Origin: an uncultured Bacteroidota bacterium
GTDB lineage: Bacteria > Bacteroidota > Bacteroidia > 2-12-FULL-35-15
DNA length: 11,701 bases
Direction of reading: 5' to 3'
Assembly (NCBI GenBank): GCA_903889605.1
Contig: CAISYK010000554.1
Location: 1-11,701, forward strand
Part shown: one piece after another, positions 6,930-11,701 of the stretch
Layout: the number at the start of each line of letters is the position of its first letter
Numbering within the stretch: position 1 is the stretch's first letter
The notes under the pieces: generated by a model
Databases searched by the model: none
The model's input: the letters and a program-made list of their open reading frames with translations, nothing else
Told to the model about the DNA's origin: nothing
Made by a program: the position numbers and the translations under genes

Positions 6930-7812
6930 TTCTGATGAGGAAGTCTGCCAAATCAAGACCTTGCTCGCGCTCATCTTCTGTTGCCATCCTTTCCAGCACA
7001 TCAGAGGTTCTAATTACGGCTTTTGGCAATTGCTTCCTCATATTAGCGGCCTTCTCCTTCCACACCTCAAACTTTTCTAAGTCCGGAAACAGTGTCACGT
7101 CACGACCTTCAAGCATTTTCGTTTTTTTATCCGAAAGGCCGCCCGCCCCACCAGAAGCCAGCCAGATGATGTCTGGGTGGTAGGCTGCGGCGATCAGAGC
7201 ACTTTTTTCACTTTCCAAAATTCCAATTTTTTGGTCGGGAAACTTGGCCAGCAAGTGTTCTCCAAAGAAGCACTGGCTGAGTTTGAAATCCCAAAGCTTC
7301 ATCAATTTGTGAACCCACTTAATCTTGGGCTTGTCGGCCCTAACTCTGCAACAGTTTAGTCCGATAGAACTGCTCTCATCCGGACATAAGGCGTACTGCA
7401 TGATCTTGCCGTTCAAAATTTTTTTCTGAATGTTTATCTGCCAGAACACTGTGGAACCCCGCCAAAACCTCGACGTGCCGATGAAATAGTCATTTATAAT
7501 TTTCACAGCCGTTTTGGGGCTTGTGAGCTTGCTTAAAAACACCATGAGTGTATTCTCATCATACTTACCGAGGCTCTGCCTTAGCACCTCCGGCGGCATG
7601 AAGGACGGTAGATCTATCGGCACCACAGCCTTCTTTTTCTTAATGCTTGGCGCACCTTTGGGCGAATCGGGGAAGAAGGTTTTAGGACAGCTAAAGCAGT
7701 GCCCTTTATCCTTGTACCCAAGGAAAGGGGCAAACTTGCCATCGTGGTTACTCTTCCCGCAGGGGCAGAATTCTGCGCTCCTGCGGTCCGGGTCAAATTC
7801 AAGCTTACTCAT
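6889..7812 (-). CDS. Primase-like protein with N-terminal zinc site and Toprim-like domain
   Basis: The 307-residue protein starts with a Cys4 zinc-ribbon candidate: C16 and C18 in FCPCGKSN, then C39 and C42 in GHCFSCPKTFF. This is the layout of zinc fingers in primase-like proteins of Bacteroidota mobile elements. The C-terminal half resembles a Toprim fold. KIGILESEKSALIAA carries the conserved acid (E200 or E202) after the first strand, IIWLASGGAGGL is the middle strand and glycine loop, and DVTLFPDLE provides D244 and E246 where classical Toprim has DxD. The role is inferred as primer synthesis or DNA handling with the upstream helicase. The preferred start at 7812 places the zinc site close to the N-terminus and makes an 8-bp overlap with the helicase stop. 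The longer frame to 7953 would lie wholly inside the helicase gene and looks like shadow sequence. The gene is noticeably more G+C-rich than its surroundings. Confidence 0.8.
   Translation of the reverse strand: MSKLEFDPDRRSAEFCPCGKSNHDGKFAPFLGYKDKGHCFSCPKTFFPDSPKGAPSIKKKKAVVPIDLPSFMPPEVLRQSLGKYDENTLMVFLSKLTSPKTAVKIINDYFIGTSRFWRGSTVFWQINIQKKILNGKIMQYALCPDESSSIGLNCCRVRADKPKIKWVHKLMKLWDFKLSQCFFGEHLLAKFPDQKIGILESEKSALIAAAYHPDIIWLASGGAGGLSDKKTKMLEGRDVTLFPDLEKFEVWKEKAANMRKQLPKAVIRTSDVLERMATEDEREQGLDLADFLIRNEWSKYGKAPETG
7805..7812 (-). promoter_or_regulatory. Start-stop overlap coupling helicase and primase-like genes
   Basis: On the minus strand the sequence ATGAGTAA contains both the ATG of the primase-like gene and the TAA of the helicase gene. 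An 8-bp overlap of this type usually means translation of the second gene depends on ribosomes finishing the first, which would keep the two replication proteins in fixed ratio. It also decides the start choice for the downstream gene. Confidence 0.65.
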
Positions 7813-9337
7813 GTTCAAAGAAATCCAAGGGTGACGCAGGTGACGCAGGAGGTGCCCCTTGAGTACTGTTTTCAGGCAATTCCAACTTCTTTTTTTGGAC
7901 AAATGCAACCTTCCCCGTGTTTCTCTTTTCCATATCAATGTCCAATTTCTCAAGGCGCTTTATGAAATTCCCGTGATTCAAAGGCTTATATCTACAGCTC
8001 CGGCAGAATTCGCCATATTCATCAGAGAGGAATTTTACCGAAATGTGCCTATCGAGGCTTTTCTCGTAGCCATATTCTTCAAGAAACACTTTAACGTTGT
8101 CAGATTCCGCCTCAAACTGATTGATCTGCTGCTCCACCAATTTGCTATGGGTGAATTTGTTTTGCTCCAACAATCGGTTCAAACCATCAAGTACCCAATT
8201 GAAGACGCCTGATAATTCATTAGTGATAATTTTGGTTGCGAGTTGCCTGTCCATTTCAGATTCTGGTATTGTGACCGTAAAAGGAATTATCATAAATCTT
8301 CTAAAAAATGCAAACGTATGCTCAATGTCTTTCGGGAGAGAGTTGCAGTTAAATATCAGCCTTGCATAATCTTCCAGCACGAATGGTTGACCATAAGGAT
8401 GTCTTGCCGGTATCGGTTCAACAGATGAGAGCCTTTTAAATGTGTCGGAATTAAGATGTGACGACATCTCAGTTGCATAATTTACAAGTTTTCCGCCAAG
8501 CATGGCTCTATAATACTCGCCAGAAAGGTCTTCTAATGAATAGCTTGAAACGTATTCTTTTCCCAAAAGTGCGCGAACAATGTTGTGAAAGACGCTCTTT
8601 CCATTGGCCCCGTCTCCGAATAAAAAGAGAACCTTTTCCAGATTGAGCCTTTTCACGGAAATAAAGAGATGACCTAGATATTCGGCAAGGATATATTGGC
8701 AACTCTTATCGGGAAGCACCCTGTCTAAATATTTTAGGAACAATTCGGGGCGTGCTTCAGGGTCGTATTTAAATGGTAGCTGAAAGGTTAAAAAGTCTTT
8801 CTTGTCGAACGGCTTAAGCCTGCTGTCGGTTGCGGATATTTCATACGTTCCATTCATTAGGTTAATGAGAACAATGTCGTCCCTTTTTTCGAGTTTCGGA
8901 AAATATGCCTGAGACATAAACTGTAAGAAAAGTTGCTTTTTGAAAGAATGGAGTATGGCTGTAAACTCATTTATACCAAGCTTTTCGGCGACACAACCAA
9001 GAAACCATTGTAGTTCGTCTCGATCCAACTGCTTCCAAAATTCCCCGTTGAACACAAATATGATACCATGGTGAAGACACATGTCCCAGTTGTTTTCTCT
9101 TGTAATCTCCAATATTTTCTTCACAGTAATGATTAGCAGGTGCTTGTTTTCCAGCTTTTCACCCTGCTTCAGTTTCGCCTCTATAATTAGGTCAACTTCA
9201 GTAATTTGGTTTATTAACTTGGAGAGCATCTTGATATGCTCTACTGGCTTTATTGCGGTTTCCGAAGTTATGGGCTTGGACTCATTGCTGCCCTCGTTTA
9301 GAGAATTGTTTATCTCTTCATGTAAATTTTCCATCAT
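7805..9337 (-). CDS. D5/P4-type SF3 replicative helicase
   Basis: The 510-residue protein has the phage/plasmid P4-family helicase layout. A D5_N-like region (about 90-230) contains FVFNGEFWKQL, LINLMNGTYEI and LAEYLGHLF. The SF3 ATPase core follows, with Walker A GDGANGKS (241-248), a Walker B-like strand GKLVNYATE (282-290), sensor RLIFNCNSLP (326-335) and the FFRRF arginine pair (R346, R347). A C-terminal helical region resembles the primase/helicase C-terminal domain. The first 80 residues are acidic and low in structure, and no archaeo-eukaryotic primase domain is visible, unlike full P4 alpha-type proteins. Primase activity would then come from the coupled downstream Toprim protein. It should unwind the element's DNA as a hexamer at its origin. 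The last residues (APPASPASP) are coded by 9-bp repeats. Start M1 or M2 is equally possible. Confidence 0.9.
   Translation of the reverse strand: MMENLHEEINNSLNEGSNESKPITSETAIKPVEHIKMLSKLINQITEVDLIIEAKLKQGEKLENKHLLIITVKKILEITRENNWDMCLHHGIIFVFNGEFWKQLDRDELQWFLGCVAEKLGINEFTAILHSFKKQLFLQFMSQAYFPKLEKRDDIVLINLMNGTYEISATDSRLKPFDKKDFLTFQLPFKYDPEARPELFLKYLDRVLPDKSCQYILAEYLGHLFISVKRLNLEKVLFLFGDGANGKSVFHNIVRALLGKEYVSSYSLEDLSGEYYRAMLGGKLVNYATEMSSHLNSDTFKRLSSVEPIPARHPYGQPFVLEDYARLIFNCNSLPKDIEHTFAFFRRFMIIPFTVTIPESEMDRQLATKIITNELSGVFNWVLDGLNRLLEQNKFTHSKLVEQQINQFEAESDNVKVFLEEYGYEKSLDRHISVKFLSDEYGEFCRSCRYKPLNHGNFIKRLEKLDIDMEKRNTGKVAFVQKKKLELPENSTQGAPPASPASPLDFFEHE
7830..7856. repeat. 9-bp repeat tract inside the helicase 3' end
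   Basis: GGTGACGCA occurs twice head to tail (7830-7838, 7839-7847) and is followed by the related GGAGGTGCC. In the helicase frame it encodes a Pro-Ala-Ser tail. The period and the GGTG core resemble the tracts at 6770-6876. Confidence 0.75.
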
Positions 9338-9382
9338 GTTGTTTTTGTTTGATTGTTAATTTTTTTCTTTTACACTAATACA

Positions 9383-10210
9383 CTAAATGTAAATTCGTTC
9401 AATTGATCTGATTTTTTCAATTACTCCGCCGTTTACTTCATGTACACCAAAGCCAAGATAAGCTGGACCCCCTTCAACTTCATTGTTTTCATTGTGTCCC
9501 TTTACTATTTTTTTTGCCGTTTCAATATCCGGCGCAAACAAAACAATGTTTGCACTAGTATCGCGATTCATTCCGATATACAATTCCATGTCATACAAGG
9601 CTTTTTTTCGGGTGATAGTTTTTTTTAACTTTAATAGTTGTCCGAAATTAGATGGTAAATCATCCCAAAATTGTCGTGTTAAGCTCCCTTGGGTGCGAGC
9701 ATATAATAGTAAACAGCATCGGTTCGCATGAAACAATTGAGCCTCTCCATCCGGCAAGTATTCCATAAATTTCTTTGTTAGTGTCACTTGTGTGCGGGCA
9801 CGTATAAGCATATAGGCATAGTATGCCGTTTCCTCATCCACACAGAGCATTTGCATTTTATTGCATTTCATAACATCTAAAAGGAAAGGAGCCATAATGA
9901 ACTTTCCCTTCAATAAATTCATATCCTCATCTTTAGTATAGGGTGAAAGTTCTAGTAATTTTTTCTCCGGCATCGGAAGGTGCTTTTTGTTTTCTTTAAA
10001 AAAAGAATTGGCGCAACATTTTCCACTAAATTCTAAGACTTTATAAGCATCCTCAATAGGCAAGAAAAAAGGAATTCCACCATAAGGGGCTTTCTCTACT
10101 AATTTTTTTTCAGGAGTTATTGCGTTGGATTTTATAAGCCGGTGAGCACAGTTTAAATTTGTTTTTGCTTCATCTGTTTTTTTAAAAGTGGCTTTGATAT
10201 TTTGTGTCAT
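9383..10210 (-). CDS. Unrecognised 275-residue protein with internal repeats
   Basis: I do not recognise a family. The protein shows internal duplication. RARTQVTLTKKFMEYLP (137-153) and YARTQGSLTRQFWDDLP (170-186) are the clearest pair, spaced 33 residues apart, and both continue into a QLF or QLL helix. PEKKLVEKAPY (33-43) and PEKKLLELSPY (81-91) form another pair 48 residues apart. This suggests a helical repeat array, more likely a binding surface than an enzyme. The C-terminal part (about 205-275) changes character to an alternating strand-helix pattern (ANIVLFAPDIETAKKIVKGH, then GGPAYLGFGVHEVNGG). There is no signal peptide or membrane segment, and several CC pairs occur (65-66, 165-166). 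It lies 45 bp upstream of the helicase gene on the same strand, in the early part of the module, so a role in replication control, takeover or defence is possible but not shown. Confidence 0.75.
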   Translation of the reverse strand: MTQNIKATFKKTDEAKTNLNCAHRLIKSNAITPEKKLVEKAPYGGIPFFLPIEDAYKVLEFSGKCCANSFFKENKKHLPMPEKKLLELSPYTKDEDMNLLKGKFIMAPFLLDVMKCNKMQMLCVDEETAYYAYMLIRARTQVTLTKKFMEYLPDGEAQLFHANRCCLLLYARTQGSLTRQFWDDLPSNFGQLLKLKKTITRKKALYDMELYIGMNRDTSANIVLFAPDIETAKKIVKGHNENNEVEGGPAYLGFGVHEVNGGVIEKIRSIERIYI

Positions 10211-10252
10211 TTCTTTTGGTTTTATTTTTGAATTGGTTTTTACTTTTATGAT

Positions 10253-10294
10253 TTAAAGCGAGGAATAACTATTATTCATTATCCCCCGCTTTAA
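10253..10294. repeat. Stem-loop between the two unrecognised genes
   Basis: TTAAAGCG (10253-10260) pairs exactly with CGCTTTAA (10287-10294). Two further G:C pairs follow after one mismatch, and a small inner GAATA/TATTC stem lies in the loop. It sits just after the stop of the gene ending at 10300 and before the next gene. It lacks a T-run, so it may be a processing or attenuation structure, or a binding site, rather than a strong terminator. Confidence 0.5.
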
Positions 10295-10299
10295 TAAGC

Positions 10300-10869
10300 T
10301 TAATCTATTCTGTACTGTTTTAGCCTTGCAATTGCTACGCGTGTCCGGCGACTTACCTTGAACCCGGCCAAAAGATGTTCATATTCAACATCAACCGAGT
10401 GAAGCGAGGCAATTTCGTCTGGAATGAACTTCCCGTTTTTTTCCAAAAACTTCTTCAGGTTAGTGACCGATTGCAAATGCAAAAGGGACTTAACAGCCGA
10501 TAATGAACAACATTCTATTGGTGCGTTAGCTTCTTTTGAGGCATCAATAAGTGCCGATGCTTTTTCTGCGTGCGTCTCCAGAAAGGCGTCAATGTCTGCC
10601 GGAAATATTCCCTCCTCTGCAATGTCGTTTACTTTTTTACCTGCGCCGGGCATATACGCCTTGAACTTTCCATTAATGGAAAAGACATCAACATTGTTAC
10701 TAATGACAAGCAGCTCAGTGATGTGTTCCTCTCTCAGGCATAGCGGATCAGGATTTTCGCTGTCTGCCATTTTTTTTGTTGCAACGCCTGTTGTTACCAA
10801 TCTTTCCTTGACCTTGTCAATCATTGTTCGTTTTACTTTTTTAGTTAAAATGTTTTCTTCTGTTTTCAT
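10300..10869 (-). CDS. Unrecognised 189-residue cytosolic protein
   Basis: I do not recognise a family. The N-terminus (1-35) is strongly basic and could contact nucleic acid (TKKVKRTMIDKVKERL). A central part has a short strand-turn-strand unit (LLVISNNVDVFSINGKFKAY, about 53-72), then PGAGKKVNDIAEEG, which resembles a glycine loop but lacks the GKS/T of a Walker A. A helical second half follows (ADIDAFLETHAEKASALIDA, then AVKSLLHLQSVTNLKKFLEK), and a basic end (KVSRRTRVAIARLKQY). There is no signal peptide or membrane helix. M16 is an alternative start, but M1 is preferred because it overlaps the 14-codon ORF upstream by ATGA and has an A/C-rich leader like the other genes of the module. 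It is probably an early accessory protein of the element. Confidence 0.72.
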   Translation of the reverse strand: MKTEENILTKKVKRTMIDKVKERLVTTGVATKKMADSENPDPLCLREEHITELLVISNNVDVFSINGKFKAYMPGAGKKVNDIAEEGIFPADIDAFLETHAEKASALIDASKEANAPIECCSLSAVKSLLHLQSVTNLKKFLEKNGKFIPDEIASLHSVDVEYEHLLAGFKVSRRTRVAIARLKQYRID

Positions 10870-10910
10870 GTTTGTTTTTGTTTTAATTTTTTAATAGAAC
10901 TTTTTGGCAT
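10866..10910 (-). CDS. Possible 14-codon leader ORF coupled to the next gene
   Basis: ATG at 10910-10908 opens a 14-residue Lys-rich peptide (MPKSSIKKLKQKQT) whose TGA overlaps the ATG of the 189-residue protein by four bases (ATGA). Such overlap usually means coupled translation. The peptide is mostly coded by the A-rich leader that Bacteroidota use as a translation signal, so it may be only that leader read by chance. Confidence 0.25.
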   Translation of the reverse strand: MPKSSIKKLKQKQT

Positions 10911-11021
10911 GACGTGGTTTATTTTTACTAGTAAATGGCGATCCCCGGATAGGCGAATCATTAATCAGCCATGAGATCTTCGCAGCAATAAAAATGTGGT
11001 TGTGGATTGCGGGATGGGCCA

Positions 11022-11324
11022 TTAGTCAATCAGTCCTTTCCTATATTTGAAAGATTTAATTTGGGAAACAGACTCCTCAAGTATTTCCTTCTCTTTGTAT
11101 AAAACGCGATTGCCTATCCTATAAGCCTTTAAAATTGAACTCTTCGTATAGGAATTTAAAGAGCCGAGACTTATTCCCAATAAGGATGCTGTTTCCCGAC
11201 GATTTAAAAATTTTGTAGCGTGAGTTTCTGGGAATTCTTTTTTTAGATTGTGTTGTTTAAGTTCTATAAGCAAATTTTCTATAATGCTTAAACGTCTGTC
11301 AATAATTTCAAATGGATTGTTCAT
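11022..11324 (-). CDS. Excisionase-like helix-turn-helix DNA-binding protein
   Basis: With the start at 11324 the product is 100 residues. It opens NNPFEIIDRRLSIIENLLIE, a short coiled-coil-like helix common at the N-terminus of Bacteroidota HTH_17 proteins. The winged-helix core follows: FLNRRETASLLGISLGSLNS, a first helix, turn and recognition helix; then AYRIGNRVLYKEKEI, the wing and last helix. Proteins of this type act as excisionases or as repressors/activators of small mobile elements and read short inverted or direct sites. The frame continues to an ATG at 11378, adding 18 Asn/Lys/Gln-rich residues. I prefer 11324 because it restores the usual N-terminus and has the A-rich leader seen at the module's other genes, but 11378 cannot be excluded. 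It is the first complete gene of the module and a likely regulator of it; inverted repeats upstream are candidate sites. Confidence 0.8.
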   Translation of the reverse strand: MNNPFEIIDRRLSIIENLLIELKQHNLKKEFPETHATKFLNRRETASLLGISLGSLNSYTKSSILKAYRIGNRVLYKEKEILEESVSQIKSFKYRKGLID

Positions 11325-11394
11325 TTGTTTATGATTTGTTTTGAAATTTCTCCCATTCTGAGAATATTGATTGTTCATGAAATAGGATAATGGT

Positions 11395-11419
11395 GTACCT
11401 TGTTTGAGTTAACAAGTAC
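11395..11419. promoter_or_regulatory. Inverted repeat upstream of the HTH gene, operator candidate
   Basis: GTAC-C-TTGTT (11395-11404) and AACAA-GTAC (11411-11419) are inverse complements apart from one extra C in the left arm, separated by six bases. The repeat lies about 17 bp upstream of the longer HTH start and 70 bp upstream of the shorter one, a normal place for an autoregulated operator. The link to the HTH protein is inference. Confidence 0.4.
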
Positions 11420-11447
11420 AAAATTGGGAAATAACAAAAGGCAGAAT

Positions 11448-11492
11448 TCTACCCAAGAAGATGATGGGTAGAGGTAGAGTAAGAAGGGTAGG
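11448..11492. repeat. GGGTAGA-type repeats with one inverted copy
   Basis: TCTACCC (11448-11454) faces GGGTAGA (11466-11472), forming a 7-bp stem with an 11-base loop. It is followed by AGGTAGA (11472-11478) and GGGTAGG (11486-11492), and another GGGTAGA lies at 11555-11561. The cluster is in the non-coding stretch between the edge gene and the HTH gene. It may be a multi-copy protein-binding site; no binding protein can be assigned. Confidence 0.5.
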
Positions 11493-11541
11493 GTTTAAAT
11501 GCTAGTTTATACGGCAGAACTGAAATGAAAATAATAAATAA

Positions 11542-11701
11542 TTATTTTAAGAAAGGGTAGATTTTAAGAATGTTTTCAATCGGTTTTACATTCCCTGTTT
11601 TAGCATTTTTTAATTGTAGAAAAGTTAATTCATTGCCTTCGTATGTAAAACAACGGGCAGCTATCTTAAACTTGTTTATATCAGTCATTTCAAAATCAAA
11701 T
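11542..11701 (-). CDS. C-terminal part of an unrecognised protein running off the window edge
   Basis: A minus-strand frame is open from the last base of the window to TAA at 11542-11544. It contains an ATG (11688-11686) giving 48 residues that start MTDINKFKIAARCFTYEGNE and end ILKIYPFLK; four further codons (FDFE) precede it in frame. I see no A-rich leader before this ATG, so the protein more likely continues upstream than starts here. The composition is protein-like, but there is no recognised motif. Integrases often flank HTH genes in such elements, yet nothing here has the R-H-R-Y residues of one. Confidence 0.45.
   Translation of the reverse strand, partial: FDFEMTDINKFKIAARCFTYEGNELTFLQLKNAKTGNVKPIENILKIYPFLK

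Larger units (their letters stand above)
6738..11378 (-). mobile_element. Replication/control module of a prophage-, satellite- or integrative-type element (inferred extent)
   Basis: Six or seven minus-strand genes are closely packed: an HTH regulator, two unrecognised proteins, an SF3 helicase, a zinc/Toprim protein and a repeat-rich small ORF. HTH plus D5-type helicase plus Toprim/zinc protein is a familiar accessory replication set in Bacteroidota prophages and satellites. The base composition differs from the flanks, with the Toprim gene clearly richer in G+C than the A+T-rich operon at 659-5865. No integrase, attachment repeat or structural gene is visible. The left end is placed at the last coding signal near 6738; the right end is open and may lie outside the window. 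Confidence 0.5.

Noticed and set aside
6836..7183. Plus-strand ORFs opposite the Toprim gene (also 6805-7080, 7514-7834, 7699-7965)
   Set aside because: They are antisense shadows of a well-supported minus-strand gene, with no domain of their own and poor composition (Ser/Pro/Phe runs).
7813..7953. N-terminal extension of the Toprim protein
   Set aside because: It lies entirely inside the helicase gene and reads as basic, low-quality text. The start at 7812 gives a normal overlap and puts the zinc site at the N-terminus.
10620..10650. PGAGKK in the 189-residue protein as a Walker A motif
   Set aside because: The GxxxxGK[S/T] spacing is not met, and no Walker B or other NTPase element is visible.
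10350..10894. Plus-strand 156-codon ORF opposite the 189-residue gene
   Set aside because: It is rich in Ser/Phe/Leu, as expected from the complement of a Lys/Glu-rich gene. It lies against the strand direction of the whole module and has no motif.
11542..11701. Edge fragment as a tyrosine integrase end
   Set aside because: None of the R-H-R-Y catalytic residues or their contexts can be seen in the visible 52 residues.

Overview
The window looks like a chromosomal segment of a Bacteroidota bacterium. The 1,160-residue serine protease ends in a type IX secretion (T9SS) sorting domain, the genes beside it encode a PD40-type lipoprotein and a small outer-membrane beta-barrel protein, and the translation starts lie behind A/T-rich or A/C-rich leaders with no Shine-Dalgarno box. 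The order within the phylum cannot be fixed from this sequence.

Layout. (1) 1-588, plus strand: the tail of an unrecognised gene, then 3 bp later a stand-alone RadC/JAB (JAMM) protein. (2) 659-5865, minus strand: an envelope operon read as subtilisin-like T9SS protease -> PD40/TolB-like lipoprotein -> beta-barrel protein, with gaps of only 18 and 23 bp. (3) 6014-6466, minus strand: a small histidine-phosphatase-like protein that appears to lack the second catalytic histidine. (4) 6467-6737: no intact recognised gene, only a possible 27-codon ORF and what looks like frameshifted coding debris. (5) 6738-11701, minus strand: an accessory replication module of prophage, satellite or integrative-element type. 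In transcription order it holds a partial gene at the window edge, an excisionase-like helix-turn-helix protein, two unrecognised proteins, a D5/P4-type SF3 helicase, a zinc-finger/Toprim primase-like protein overlapping it by 8 bp, and a small ORF split by one TGA codon and built around 9-bp repeats. No integrase, capsid or relaxase is visible, so the element either continues beyond base 11701 or is a remnant.

How the genes may work together. In the envelope operon the protease is probably exported by T9SS while the lipoprotein and the barrel act at the outer membrane. In the accessory module, helicase and primase functions are on two translationally coupled genes: the helicase has no visible primase catalytic domain, and the downstream protein supplies a Cys4 zinc site and a Toprim-like fold. 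The most unusual DNA is the 9-bp-period repeat system at the distal end of this module. It forms a 15-bp inverted repeat with one mismatch (6779-6793 / 6861-6875), and a similar 9-bp period recurs in the tail of the helicase gene (7830-7856). It could be an origin-like or RNA-structural element, or a rapidly evolving repeat-coded protein tail.
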